NCBI GenBank assembly: GCA_036936605.1 | Contig: JAUPFV010000002.1 | Span: 251,617,305 to 251,681,304 of the forward strand | Length of the DNA: 64,000 nucleotides | Direction of reading: 5' to 3' | Source: Limnanthes douglasii subsp. nivea | Taxonomy: Eukaryota; Streptophyta; Magnoliopsida; Brassicales; Limnanthaceae | Shown here: one piece after another, positions 22,471 to 35,850 of the stretch | Position numbering within the stretch: the first letter of the stretch is position 1 | Layout of the letters: every line of letters begins with the position of its first letter | Notes under the pieces: generated by a model | Told to the model about the DNA's origin: nothing | Seen by the model: the letters and a program-made list of their open reading frames with translations, nothing else | The model's database searches: none | Made by a program: the position numbers and the translations under genes

Positions 22471-25400
22471 ACATTGTAATATTTGGGACTCTGGGTAGTG
22501 TCTTCGTCGCCTTTAACTCCCTTGTAAAAGTAGTTGATACCGCATACCCCATTTATGAAGTAGCATACCCGACTTATACAGACGGACCACATGTTCTCCC
22601 TGGTAATGATCATAAAATCCTAATTAAAAAAAGCACTCACATCATGATCAAGTTCGTCTCCTTACATGCAAATTATTGAGCTCACAAAATATATCGAAAA
22701 CGTGTGAATCCAAAATGCATCGAATCTATGATCATATGCAAATAATATCACTTAGGATAACTATGGTAAGTATTTGTCATTATAATGGTGGAATTCCACG
22801 TTTGAAAAAATCGTATTGACATATAAGGTAAATGACTACGTAAGTTGATCCAAGCTGATTTTTTTTATTTTATCAGAAGTTGAAATACATTTTATATGTG
22901 TTTTTAGCGTCAATTAAGATACATTCTGTACCATTTGAAAATAATGTAAAATACAATTTGGCATATACGCATCGACACTATCCAAGAAATAAATATGGCA
23001 ATCATAGTTTTTTTTAAATAAAAAAATCTCGATAATACCTGTATGACTCAAATATGACATGAATACACAAAATTTAATAAAAAATTATATTAAAAAATTA
23101 AAAATAAATTCAAATTTTAGTAAAATAAAATACCAAAATTTCATCAGTTTCGAGTTTCCAACAAGAAGGGAATCAAATATGATGCATTGTAAATATTCGT
23201 CATACATTTGGTTAAATAAAAAATAAGATAAAAGGTGGTCATCAATTCAAAAATTATCAACTAAATCACACAAGGTTTTTGTCAAATTTTTTAAAATTAG
23301 TTTAATATAATGTACTGATACGCTAAAACATAACTCTTATAACCATACTCATTAAAATTGCCAAAATCTTAAAAAAAAAACAAGATAGTCTGGCTATAGC
23401 CAGCTAGCACATGTAAATATCATACACCTAAAAAAACTATAACAAATATATACACACGATCAAATTGAGTCCCAAATCAGAAAAAATTTTCTTTCGATAT
23501 TAAAACTCGTATATCAAATAACTTAGAAAATAATACATACAATTTTATGTTTTGTTCAAACCTTTAGACCTTAAGTATAATATCATATAATAAATATCCA
23601 CGATGATATAGACATAATCTAAAGAATTTCTCATCTCCCCATAGATAAAATATAAATAGACGGTCTTAATGAAAATCTCAGTTAAATGAATATAATCGAG
23701 AAGAAAAAAAGTATGATCTTCTAGAGAAATGAAAATTCGTTTATCCAAATCACAAACAATTATATGTTTTAGTAGATTTCATATAACCAATATGTAAAAA
23801 TGTACCTATAAGTGAAAAAACGTAAATAACTATATTATATTAAACAAAATTAAAATTTTAAATTATAATAAACCTATTTCTAACAAATCTAAAATAAAAC
23901 TATATTTAACAATTGGAACTAATATTTATATTTTTTTACAAATATTTAAACCTAAAATATAAGGTTGTCCATTTCATGTCACATCTTGGATTGTAAATAA
24001 ATGTTAAAATGAACCCGATCCAAACCCGCAAAACCTATGATTTGTTAAATTCAGACCTAACATTTTAAAAAAACAAACAAACTTGACATATGCAACCCAA
24101 AAAGCGACTAAAACTTACAAATCATAATTATTTAGTAGATCCGAAAAACCATTTGCCAAAAATGTTTTAAACAGTAAATGTATGCTAAACTTGAAAACCT
24201 CAAACAATTACTAAACCCCTAAAACTAACAAAAATTTTAATTTTTTTTTGTTTTTCGTTTAAGTTTGAATTTTAAAGGTCAAAACAAGCTCAATTAGTTT
24301 TTTCATGTCGATCCTAAATTTTATCAGATTGTAAGTATCTTGTTTTTAACTTTTTTTTTGGACTCATGTCATATTTTCAGATCATGTTGAATAGTACATC
24401 ATGATTTGTCCATCATAACTTACAGCCGACGGGTGGAAGAACTTAATGAGTGTCACATTAGCTTCTAACCTCTTTGAAATTTCAATAATTACGAAGGACA
24501 TTATTTTCCATTGTAAGTCAGAATTCAAACAAATTATTTTTATGATTTTTCTCTTGGACAATTTGAACACATAATCAAACTTTAAAACTCAATTCAAATC
24601 TTGACTCAAAGCTGACTTTTTTTATATATACAAGTAGTTGTTAAATATTAGGACAAGAATTTGGTCATATTGAAATATGTTGGATGTAAACATGTAAGAC
24701 GATGAGAATACCTTAAATCACCATACCAAGAATTTGATAAAAAAAATTCATGATCAAATACTAATTTTTATTTATATTTTTAATAAATTTTCTTCCCGTA
24801 TGCCTCTTTAAATGTGACGCGATTTGTTTAAATATATTATCACAACCTTCATTTAATTTTTGGAAACATAAGAATTATCTCTTGTTTACTAAAGTTAAAT
24901 TCATCATATCTGATGAAAGGACATTTAAAAGATTCACCTTGTCAATTGGAGGAAATTGGTTATTAAAAAACTAGAGTCGGAGCTAAAGAAGACAATGATA
25001 ACATAATTATTTTCCCTCAAATTTATGATCATGATTAGTTGGGTTGGGTTTACAGGTTCTTGATAAAAAACAACCCAAAAAACGTCCAACTTATAACGAA
25101 GGCCTTACCATATCTAAAAAATAAGATCACTACTAAGGGAAAAACAAAAATATAACTGAATCTTCTAAAAAAAATCTCATCATTTTCATCCAAATAAATC
25201 CACTTTCATAACTTTATTTTTTAAAGAATTTATCTAGAAAAAATAAAGAAATTAGTCCAAGATTAACTTTCATGCTTTTACAATTGAAGAAAAATGTTCT
25301 CCAACTCGATTTGGTACCATTTGTTTTTCAAAAGAGATTATTGGATAGTAATTCATTTTAGATCCCAATCTTTTATTGGATCGTCAACTTGTTTTGTGTA

Positions 25401-26229
25401 CCACTACACCATTTAAATCATTTGCTTCTCTTGTTTATATATTATAATGACAAACATAAATTTGTTTAAGATGTATCTTATTTCATTTTTATTAAAGAAC
25501 ATTGTCTTTATTATTATTATAAAAAATTGATTTTTGTTGTTGCTAAAGCTATTATAACTCCAATTATCTTGGTAGAAAATTTATGTCATTCATACCATGT
25601 TTTTATATTGATTCAGATTCTCTTGAGGTAAACTCGTCCGATTTTGTTTCGTCGTTTTTAGCTCAAAGCTGCTTGGTGCTTATATGCAGGTTTTTGGGAC
25701 CTTATTCGTGAATATCATTATAATAGTCAAGAATTAAAAATCAAGAGGGTCTAAGAGTATATTTTGAATTGGAATATATACATGTTTTTGGATATTTATC
25801 ATTGCAACCGTTTATTGTATGTCAATATTTAGGGTGTCCATAATGCACTACGAATGTCGTAACACTCTTCATTAGTCAGACTCAGTAAGAAATTATAAAG
25901 AGAATACTAGTGCGTACTTGATCAAGAAGATATGTTATAGTTTCGATATTCACGGTTTCAATGCACTTAGGCATCAAAATACAAGTTTTACTATTTTTTT
26001 ACGGGAAAAGGAAAAAAAATTGCATTATTCGAGATGGAAAAACGAAAATGGTTAAAGAGGGTTCACAATTACAATAATTGGTTAAATGTTACTTTGCACA
26101 TTTATATTGAGTTTATGGCTCTTATAGAGGAAATATTTATCTCGTTCTGTGGTGTTTATATGGTCTAAGACTGCCCCAAATCTTACGCTCATAATGACTA
26201 ACGATGGATTTTTCCAATTGAATCTGTTT
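22471..26229. other. AT-rich spacer, no gene seen
   Basis: Long AT-rich stretch with stops in all frames; short frames at 23545-23748 and 24382-24570 (-) show no family motif. Probably old decayed repeats, not identifiable by eye. Confidence 0.55.
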
Positions 26230-27620
26230 TTTAGATCTATATAGTATGTACACCATTTTATTTTATTTTTAGAACATAGTGAGTCAAATAGTCTATAATA
26301 TGGTTTGTGGTACCTCGAGCACTATTTCTTCTTACCTGAGTAAACATATTATCCATCTCATCCTCAAGGTGCCGAATCTAACAAAAATATATAAGTTTTA
26401 TCAAGTAAGTCTTATCAATGTTTATTGTAAAATTATTATAAAGACAACAAAGGCCAATGCGAGACCATTTTTAAAATAATGTGTTAGACCCTACGAGAGC
26501 AGATTCTTACCAATTGGTCTACCATGGATACTACTGTATTAGTTTAAGGAGTGGGACCACCAAATGCGTGATATAAGTTCATGCAAGTTTATGACATTCT
26601 AGTTTGACTTGGCAAAATCATATCACAAGCTAATTTGAAAATTTATAAAGGATATAATCAGACATTTCGGGACCCTTCCATCTTAGATCTGTCTTATTAT
26701 GTCGTTTATGGTCTCTAACTTTTTTATAGATGATATATAACGAAGAATCTCTAGCATAATTCATCCCTCATTAGGGTATTTGTTAGAGTAACATTATATG
26801 TATCATTTTTTTATAATGTGTCTGACAATTATATTTGCATATTACAAACAATTACGCGATGAGTTTGTGAAAACCCATAAATCTCGACCGCTACGGTCTT
26901 TATATATCCATATTTTTTGTACGGATGATACAAATTTATTTGTTAAGAGTACGAATGCTTAAGTTGACTTATTACGTGAGACTTCACAAGTGTCATGCGA
27001 CAATGATAGTCAGATGATTAGTGATGAAAAGTCAATAATTTACTTTTTCAAGAGTGTCCCAAAACTATTAAGAGGAGCATTGGCAGCCCAAATTGACTTT
27101 TGTCCCAACGAGACCTAATGAATGTTTATGGGTACTTCCATTTGCTCAAGTCGCCTCAAACGTAGAGTTTTTATGAAGATCATCGATTCCAAAAGAAAAA
27201 AACACTTACCTTTCATAACAACATCTCTCTCTTGTAAAAATATTACACTAGCACATTTTGGGCTAAGAATCTTGGTTAGTCACCAGACTTTGTCATGTGT
27301 ATCAAATATATCATTGATGTTTTTTGTATCAAAATGGTAACTTTTGTTGGCTTTTTGTTACATCCGCGGTCACTCACGGGTGACCACAGATGCAAATTAA
27401 GACAAACAAAAGTGACCACATATGCAAAATGAAACCAACAAAAATGACTGTTTTGATACAAAAAAATATCAGTGGCATTTTTGATACACATGACAAAGTC
27501 CGGTGACTAACCAAAGTTCTTAGCCCACATTTTGTTATGAGTGTTATCCTGCTTTATATTACTCAGGATATGAAACTATTAGTAGTGTCATATCATTGGT
27601 ACCATTATTCAAAATTTTAT
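26230..27620 (+). pseudogene. LINE (L1-type) reverse transcriptase relic
   Basis: Decayed non-LTR retrotransposon RT on the + strand. Readable blocks in order: NIVSQIVYNMV (26270), HIIHLILKVPNLTKIYKFYQ and VSLINVYCKIIIKTTKANAR (26345-26460), FDLAKSYHKLI and KFIKDIIRHFG (26605-26670), the catalytic region FCTDDTNLFVKSTNA (26914-26958, equivalent of the FADD box), then KSIIYFFKSVPK (27030) and MSVILLYITQDM after 27535. The order matches plant L1-type RTs. Stops are frequent, the catalytic box is altered and no endonuclease is recognisable upstream. A MITE at 27261-27525 interrupts it. Confidence 0.72.
27261..27525. mobile_element. MULE-type MITE in the LINE relic
   Basis: 265-bp foldback element starting GGCTAAGAA and ending TTCTTAGCC, with imperfect inverted arms of about 100 bp (shared GTTAGTCACC-GACTTTGTCA, TGTGTATCAAA, TTTTTGTATCAAAA). 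It is flanked by a perfect 9-bp target duplication CACATTTTG (27252-27260 and 27526-27534). Removing it rejoins the LINE frame. A 9-bp duplication is characteristic of Mutator-like transposition. Confidence 0.9.
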
Positions 27621-29500
27621 TTGGGGATTCTAAAAAAAACAAAGAAAATACATTTGATAACATGAAAATATTGTGTACTAAAAAATAAAACGGCCGTAAA
27701 AGATTAAAAGATTCACGTACATATAATAAAATGTTGATTGAAACCTAAGATGAAATGTTCTTAAAAATAAATTGGTTATTTAGATCCAAACTTAAAAATA
27801 TCTTTTTTTTAAATATTATCCAATTTTTCATAAAACTATAGCACTCAAGAATGTGTAAAACGATAATAGAAAGCATATTAATGTTGTAACAAAGAATGGT
27901 AGAGACTAATAGAAAACTCTAAATGAGACACAAGTGACAACTTGATCAATTTAGTAAATTTACCATAAAATCAGAATTCACTTCACATTTTTATATGTTG
28001 TTTGTTAAATAAGATGCAACTTGAACACTAGAATTGTGAATTTTTTTTTTCTAAAAATATTATACAATGATCAATAACCAAAGTTCATTTTTTTATCAAT
28101 AATATTTTGCAAGCATAAAATCATAACAAATTTGTTCAAAAATTAGAATAATTTCATAAATATATAAAATAATCTAATAATAAGGAAATTATAAATTTGA
28201 AAAATAACGGATTGGACACTATTGCGTAGAACTTATATCTGAATTACAAAATAACAATTTGATATCTATCCTTCGCGGTAATTTTACAGCACATGATTAG
28301 TTAAATTTTAAGGGACCTAATCCCCAATATCTATACACGACTACAACATATTATAGATATTTTAGGTAAATAAAAACAATAAATTATTTCTATTTGATCG
28401 CAATATAATTTTATTTAAAAACAGTAAAATATAGACAAATACATCAGTAAATGATTTTATATATTTTTTATTTATGAATTCTAAATAATGCTCCGTAGTA
28501 TATAAACATGTCAACATATCGTTATAATCATTTTAATAAATATTCATGATTAAATAAGTTATAAAAGCAAATACTAGTAGTAACGTTCTTATTAATTGAA
28601 TATAATATCCATGTCTTAGGCATATACTAGTACTATGGAATGGTAATAGCTAGTAGTACATACCAGATAAATTTGGTTTGTCTGTCTTTTCGACTACGCA
28701 TAAATGAGCGCGTGACTACAATACCAATAAAATAGTACTCATATAATACTATTTCTTTATTCAAAATAATAACTAGTATTATTTATTGGTATCTGTGTAC
28801 CAAAAGCATGAATCGAAAAGTGGAGAGATGGGAGAGAATCTAGCACTGAAATTATTTCAATAATTTATTTACTCCATCACAAATAAAAAACTTACATTTA
28901 GTTTTGATTAATTTTGATTAACATATTTATTACTAGTATTTATTTATGTATAATAAATATGCATTCAATACAAGTTTTAACTCCTACCCATTTTGATATT
29001 TTTAATAATTCATATTATTTGATATTATTATTTACTATTATCATTAAATTGAGCTTGACCTTTCTAACTCTAAACGTTAATTTAAATAATAATATTGAAA
29101 GTCAATAAAAATAAGATAACATAACATAGAAAAAGTAGTTTCTTTGAAGTACCTAACTTTTTATTATTATCTAATTTGAAGTATATAAATTGAAAAAAAA
29201 GGGAGTCTCCACGTTTTCAGCATATCTTGGTGTTCCTGTAAATAGAATGAAAAATAGATAATAAAAAGAAAAAGAAAAAATAGAGAATAAAAAGGACCAG
29301 ATGTTGACAATTTTCATGTCACTGTTGTTAGAAGGTCGTTTGTTTGCGTGATTTCTTATCTGGGATCTCTCTCTCTTAAAACGAGCGCTTTTTAACTCTC
29401 TCTGCCTCTGCAAACCAAAGCTCCTAGTTTTTTTTTTCTTTAGCTAAACAGGAGAGAGGGGGAGAGATTCGAGCTAGGATCTGAGTTCTCAAATAGTGTT
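27621..29500. other. AT-rich spacer upstream of DUF863 gene
   Basis: No coding sequence recognised. CT-rich leader-like sequence begins near 29340. A possible TATA (TATATAAAT) lies at 29182-29190. Confidence 0.5.
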
Positions 29501-29512
29501 TTACTTTTTTTT

Positions 29513-29525
29513 TATATATAAAAGG
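29513..29525 (+). promoter_or_regulatory. Candidate TATA box of DUF863 gene
   Basis: TATATATAAAAGG fits the plant TATA consensus and lies about 150 bp upstream of the first leader ATG. The upstream alternative at 29182-29190 would give a longer leader including the CT-rich tract. Transcript data would decide. Confidence 0.4.
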
Positions 29526-29654
29526 ATACCAAGTTAATTGTTTTCTATATTGGGTATTCATTTTTAATTTTTTTAAAAAAAGATTGTTTGGCAGCTTAAT
29601 TTTTTTTTTCTTTTTGGTGATAGTGAGAGTTTACGACACTAAATTTTTTCAAAG

Positions 29655-29732
29655 ATGCGACGATTTTAGTGTTGAATGGATTCAAGACTTTGGAATCGTC
29701 AGGAGGATGTGATAAGAAGATGTGGGTCTGAG
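29655..29732 (+). other. Leader exon of DUF863 gene with two uORFs
   Basis: The untranslated first exon ends at 29732 (CTGAG|GTAAAA). It contains a 4-codon uORF (ATG 29655, stop 29667-29669) and a second ATG at 29676. Through the splice to 30572 the second frame stays open for 37 codons and stops at 30626-30628, overlapping the main ATG (30574) out of frame. If transcription starts upstream, both would reduce main-frame initiation. Confidence 0.6.
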
Positions 29733-30573
29733 GTAAAAATGTTCAATTTATTTATGTTTTTTTCTTCTACTTTTATTCTTTGTCTGGTTATCGGTCAATT
29801 TGGGTCTTTTTTAGATAAAATCGGGTCATGTTTTTCTTCGATGGCTTCTCAATTTTTTTCGTCAATTTATTTTATGGGTTTTGTGTATCAGATTCAACTT
29901 TGTTTCTCTCTAGTTTTGTTTCTTTTGGGTTGTTGATTAGTTTGATAGTAATCCTATATCTTTAGTGGATTCTGTTCATATTTATTATCATAATTAACTT
30001 TAGATTCCGATTCTGGGGTGTGTGTGTTTTATTTTTGATTTGATTTCGAAGTTTCATCCAGATTTTACCTCTTGATAAAGGGTTTTGTGTAGTTAATGGT
30101 GATGAATTGATATTGTAAGTGTCTACTTCTAAACTCAACTCATGATTCTATACTTTTGTGCTTAATCTTGCATTTGCTCAGGAGCAAGGTTCTACATTAC
30201 AAAAGTTTGGTGGGTTCTTAAGTACTCATGGTTATTTGAAAGATATTTACCCATCTCATGAATATGAAGTACTACTTCTTTACTCTTAAGACATCAGACA
30301 CTAGTACTAAACCTTTTGTTCTTTTGGTCTGTTTTAAGATATTTCACTGTCTCTGTAAGACAGGAGACAGCATTTGTGGAAGACTGTATTTTTTAGAGAT
30401 CTTTTCATATCTGGTGTGCTCCAAAGTAATTGCTTTTCATTGGTTTGATCACGGAAAATAAAGGAATGAGTAGATTAAGTTAACATCTTATTTCTACCAA
30501 TCTGAGTATGGATATTAGTGATTTCCGTTTTGAGTTTCAGCATTAACACTTTGTTTTTGTCTCTTGACCAGGA

Positions 30574-33500
30574 ATGGGAACAAAAGTGCACTATAGAAGC
30601 TTCTTGCCAGGATACTACTATTCAATGAGGGATCTTAATGATGATTCTAACACTTGGAACTGGCCCTTATTCTATGGTGATAAAAATTCTCCAAATGGCC
30701 AATATTACAATGATTTTGCACCTAGGGCCTCAGCTGATTGTTCTGGAAACGATAAGGATGCGGTAAAACAGACAATGCTTGAGCACGAAGCCATTTTCAA
30801 GAATCAGGTATTTCTACTCCCAGATTATCTCTCTCTCTATCTCTCTCTCCTCTCCTTCTAGTTGATGATAATTTATGTATGTTAATTGTAAATCATCAAT
30901 ACAATTTGCTTGTCCCAAATCATCCATACTGCAAAATTAGTCTCAGGCTTCTGTAATAATTTCAAGTTAAACCATACAACTATGATCACAATGCACTTCA
31001 CGCTTGTTTGTTTAAAGATTTCGGTTAGGGGGTATTTGGAAAAGAGTTTGTAGTATGAGATGTAATATAAGGAAGGGAGGTGATTTGAAAAAAAGTTTGA
31101 TGGTCATTACTAATTAGGTAAGTATGTTTCTACCTCAATGAATAAAACAGATGTAGTCTTTATTAGTTTTTGTTTTATTGTTTGAGTCTTGCGGTTCAGT
31201 GAATCCCAGTTCTTAATTTGTCTTTGAAGTCAATTTGGCCATTTCAAACTTACAACTTCTATCTGAATTCAGGTCGATGAACTTCACCGTGTGTATAGAA
31301 TACAAAGGAATTTGATGGATGAAGTAAAAAGAAAAGAGCTACACAAAGTTCAGATACCCATGGAAGCTTCAATGTCATCCAGTCCATTAGCATCACAACT
31401 TTCATCTGAAGGTGCTCGTAAGGCACATATGTCCTGCTTGCACTTGCCAAACGCTGTCAGTGCAATGCCATCAGTTTCGGGCTTTGAGGACAGCAATTCT
31501 CCCATGAGTTCTATTAAAGGAAGCTGCTCTCAGGCGGGTCCTTTTCCATCTCAAAATGGAGGCAGTACTTCAAAGGATGTCGAAATTCTCGAGGTTAGAC
31601 CCAGAAAAGTGAGGAGAAAAATAATTGATCTTCAACTTCCAGCTGACGAATGTATTGATCTAGATGAAATAGAAGAGTTAAGAGCTGATGAGAGGGTAAA
31701 AATCGAACCATCCAGTGGTAAGAGTCTGTTTATTGAAGAAAGAGAAAAATCTTCTCATCGGGGAGCCGGTTTGAGATCTGGTCTAGGTTGTGGAAATGGT
31801 TTTGCCGACCTGAATGAGCCAATAATGATGGATGAAACAGAAAATTCAGGTTACAGTAGTCCTCTTGGCCGTGTCTTGTGTCGCGAGGAGACCCAAGGCC
31901 ATGCCGTGTCAGGTGGAACAAGAAATCAGTTCCTAGCTTTATCTAAGGAGGTACCTCTTAATTCTTATTCTGGAAGCATTGGTAGGACTGTAGACAATCA
32001 AAATTTGGTACAGACTGGTAATGGAAAAGGGTGGTTTCCTCAGGTTCATGGAGCAGGTGATCTTTACTTCTATAATGCATTTGTGAAAATTTTCACCTTT
32101 CATTCTTTTCTGATTTTCCCAATATATTCTAGTTGTGCTTGGACTCGCTTCTGTACATTGTACCTTTTTTTGGCCTGTACGGCTAATATGCATGCTGCCC
32201 TCTGTTTACAGGAAGTAGCCAAAAATCTGTTTCTCGCGCTCTCCATCTAGACAAGTCACCTTCTTTTGGATCTGCGCAATTTCTTTCTAATAATTTACAT
32301 CAAGTTCAAGCTTTTCCTCTTAGTGAGCAGAGCAAGACAGAATCAGGAAAAGGAAAAACAATTCCTGGTCTGGAAACTTCTGCGATGAACCACAGGCTTA
32401 GCCACTATAACCCTACTGAATCCTGTGTAGATGGTGGGATTTCTAAACCTCCTACTTCGTACCCAACTAATCCTTCTCATTTTGTGGAGGCCTGGAATCC
32501 TTTGCTTTCACAAAATCCAAAATATAGTGTATGTCAGACGTCAGTATCAGTTCAGACGCACCCATGCTTGAATTCGTCTATGACACTGAATAATAGTAGT
32601 ATTCACTCGAACTCGTCCGTGACATTGAATAATAGTAGTATTCAGTTAAGTGCTCGAAATCAGAGGCTCTTTGGAGGAAGATGGCAAACTGACAGCAACT
32701 CTAGAGCTAACAAGAGTTGCACAGGTGAAGGATCTAACCTAAATGGATTATATTATGGTTCGCCGTCCGGCTTCAAGGAATCTTCTATTCAGTTCCCTTT
32801 GATCACTTATGAAAATCTGATCTACACAAATGATAACAAGGTAGCCACAGACAATTTTAGGAACCAGGGTACGACAAATTTCTACAGTCATTCGAATAAC
32901 TTGGACAAGAAGTCTGTCAAGGATGTGAACTTGAATGTCCCTATTTCAAACAGCTCATTCAAAAAGGATATTATCACAGCACAGGGTCTTGAATGGTTAA
33001 ACAGTGATAAAAGGCACGAAGATAATGTTGCTGCATTGCCTTGGTTAAGAGCTAAGCCTCCTTGCAAGCCTGAAATAATCAGTATGCAGAGAGAGCTGAA
33101 TAGGGTGGATTTGACTGTCTTGAAGTCATCAGTGTCCCATCTGTCTAACAAATATGAGAATGGAAATAATCAGAGTCGTATATGTACGCTGGATTGGAAG
33201 TCAGACTTATATTCTAATCCAGTGGAGGCCAGCAGGACTGAAAAAAGTGAACAACCAAGTAACACAAAAATTCTGGGTTTTCCGATTTTCGATAAACCTT
33301 ACTTTTGTAAAGACAACCCTTCCTCTCGTACATCTTCTTCTGTATGTGTCCCTCATTCATCTGGACAAGAAGGAAACAAGGGGAAGAATATAATGATTGA
33401 TATTAATGTGCCTTTGGATCCTGCGGACACCATTGCAGATGAACAAACTGCAGAAGTTATGGCTTTAGAAAATAAAAAAGATAAGAGAGTAGGCGATTCA

Positions 33501-34361
33501 AGACATCACATTGATTTAAATTTTTGTTTGAGCGAGGATGAGCCTTCTTTTACTTCCCCTCGTCCGGGAACCTCAACTGCATGGATTGATCTGGAAGTCC
33601 CCGCTGTTTTCGACCCTGGTGAAAATGATGGTTACGGGATTAAAGAGGAGGACAAATGTAGAAAAGCACTACACTGTCAAGACGAAGAGACACAGGACGA
33701 ACTTATCAGAGTTGCAGCTGATGCAATGATCAGTTTCGGTGATTTGGATGAAGCTCCCATCCTTGATTGGTTTGTCGAGATGATTGACTCTTGTGGCAAG
33801 AATCTGGAGATGAAGCTTGCTGCTCTCATTGAGGACAATGACGGTAACGAAGAATCTTCCTCAGAAGAATCTGATTACTTCGAGTCCGTGACGCTGAAAC
33901 TGAAAGAGATGCAAGAAGAGGAATTCATGCCTAAGCCTTTAGTTCCGGAGAGTTTGAAGCTGGAACAAAAAGAAAGCACTGCATCACACAGCCGGCCAAG
34001 AAGAGGCCAAGCAAGAAGAGGGAGGCCGCGAAGGGATTTCCAAAGAGACATCCTTCCAGGTCTGACTTCTTTGTCAAGGCACGAGGTGACCGAAGATTTT
34101 CAGACATTTGGTGGGATTATGAAAGCAACAGGCTGCTCATGGAATTCGAGTTTGACAAGAAGGAATGGATGTGGAAGAGGGAGAAAGAAATCGGTTAATA
34201 AAAACTCATCTGTTGCTGTTGCGGAAGCAACTCCTGCTCCTTTGGTACAGCAGCTTCATAATATCGAAGACAGAAGTCTTACTGGTTGGGGAAAGACAAC
34301 AAGAAGGCCGCGACGCCAAAGATGCCCTTCTGGTAATCTTTTATCTGTCCCTTCTATGTAA
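30574..34361 (+). CDS. DUF863 family protein
   Basis: Spliced coding sequence: exon 2 30572-30807 (ATG 30574), exon 3 31273-32056, exon 4 32218-34361; introns begin GT and end AG and the frame is kept, giving 1053 residues, about the usual size of plant DUF863 proteins. Upstream, intron 1 (29733-30571) splits the leader. N-terminus: GTKVHYRSFLPGYYYSMRDL, then a conserved helix LEHEAIFKNQVDELHRVYRI at residues 68-88. The middle is serine-rich with FADLNEPIM near residue 257. The C-terminal part has IMIDINVPLDP (about 731), HIDLNFCLSEDE (770), WIDLEVPAVFDPGE (794), RVAADAMISFGDLDEAPILD (835) and an AT-hook-like RRGRPRR (about 938). Molecular function of the family is unknown; motifs suggest a nuclear protein. 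No stops or frameshifts, the only clearly intact host gene here. Confidence 0.93.
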
Positions 34362-35096
34362 TCGCCATTCTTCAACACTTTTATTTTTTAATGAGAATTT
34401 TTAGAGGGAAATTTGAAATCATATATTGTGTGGAATTGATTGCTCATGTTTGTGACTGGTAATCACTAATAGATTAATGTTATTTTTAAACAATGTTTTA
34501 TGATATGGTATTCTTCTGGGTTCACCAACACAATCTTTTTAGTTCAATATCTGGATTGAATCACCATGTCTGTAGACAGTCAAATTGCTTGAATAGACAA
34601 TTTAACTTCATGACACCAGCAGTTACTTCTAGAAATGCTGTTGTTTTGTCTGCCCGTTATTAATTGCCAATGCATTCTTATACTATCTATATTTCTAAGA
34701 AAATATTAAAACATTTTAAATACCGTTTTTAAGATTTAAATTAAAAACAATTAAAATAATGTCAATGACTCTATTTAATAATATTAACATGTATATAATT
34801 ATAATAATTTTTACTTTTTTTATTATTCAGAGGTATACTTATAACCTATCTCTCTATTATATTATGTATGTGTACTAGTTATAGATATTATAAATAGAAA
34901 ACAGATTCTAATATAAATGTAACATCTCATTTTTTTTTCTTATATTTTTCTATCCAAACACAACCTTTTCTTTAGTTTGACTTTTTTTTATATTTCAAAA
35001 TCACGTAAAAGAAATGATAATTTTTTTATAATTTCAAAATGCTCGTTGTAATTATTTTGTTTTCGTACCATTGAAATGTAAAAATATATAGAAAAA
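34362..35096. other. 3' flank of DUF863 gene and spacer
   Basis: T-rich 3' untranslated region follows the stop (AATGAG at about 34390 and AATAGA at about 34469 are possible poly(A) signals). The rest is AT-rich without a recognisable feature up to the MULE target duplication at 35097. Confidence 0.5.
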
Positions 35097-35105
35097 TTAT
35101 TAAAC

Positions 35106-35148
35106 GGGCGAGGCTAAATTGAGATTTCGTTTGACTATAATGAGACCC
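35106..35148 (+). repeat. Left terminal inverted repeat of MULE
   Basis: Starts GGGCGAGGCTAAATTGAGAT and ends in GACTATAATGAGACCC. A second CTATAATGAGA copy lies at 35171-35181. The weaker similarity to the right end continues inward to the TATA region (TTTACCCTTGATATAAAAG). Confidence 0.92.
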
Positions 35149-35579
35149 TTTTATAACGAGATTCCATTTGGCTATAATGAGATTCCAAAAAAGACCAATT
35201 TACCCTTGATATAAAAGCTGTATTTTCAGCCCAAAAACCTCTTTTCTCTCTTCTTCTCTCTTCTCTCTAGCAAAAGCTCTCAAAATTCCGAAAAGGCAAG
35301 CTTTCTCAAATCCGACATTACAAACACCTCGAGGTACGAATCCTTTACATATTCATGTAATTTTTAAGCAATTTACTTTAGTATTTTTAGTGATATTTAG
35401 AGTTTAGGGTTCTGCCTAAAAAGTCCGGTTTTCATGTATATGTTGTTGTTTTTTTGGAAAAATAGTTGTAGATTCGTGTTAGTCGATGCATTATGAACGT
35501 TTTGGTACCATAGTTGTTGAATTTGGGTTGTGTTTGTGAGGTTTGCATTCGATTTTCAGATCTAGGGTTTGGGGCTGCT

Positions 35580-35760
35580 GGAATTGCAAAATCGCGAACA
35601 AGCACCTCGCAACCCGTGCAAAATCGCGAGTTGCTTGTTCGCGATTTTGCAATTCCAGGAATGGTGAAATTGCGAACACTGAGCTCGCAATTTCACCAAA
35701 ATTGCGAGCTCAATGTTCGCAATTTTGGTGAAATTGCAACCTCAGCGTTCGCAATTTCAC
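35580..35760. repeat. CGCGA hairpin cluster 1 (PMD leader intron)
   Basis: Within the leader intron of the PMD gene (35334-35849). Perfect 25-bp inverted repeat: arms 35580-35604 and 35632-35656 (core AAAATCGCGAAC / GTTCGCGATTTT), loop 27 nt with another AAAATCGCGA copy. Then nested arms 35680-35693 with 35699-35712, and 35664-35682 with 35741-35760. CG-rich hexamers are striking against the AT-rich surroundings. Confidence 0.9.
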
Positions 35761-35850
35761 AAAATCAGGGAATAACCATTTTTGGTTGTTTTGTCAAATT
35801 TTGAAGTTTTTTTTCCAAATTTATAACGATTTTATTTGTTGTATTTCAGC

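Noticed and set aside
35491..35804. Three overlapping frames around 35.5-35.8 kb
   Set aside because: Generated by nested inverted repeats in an intron; no protein motif and similar frames on both strands.
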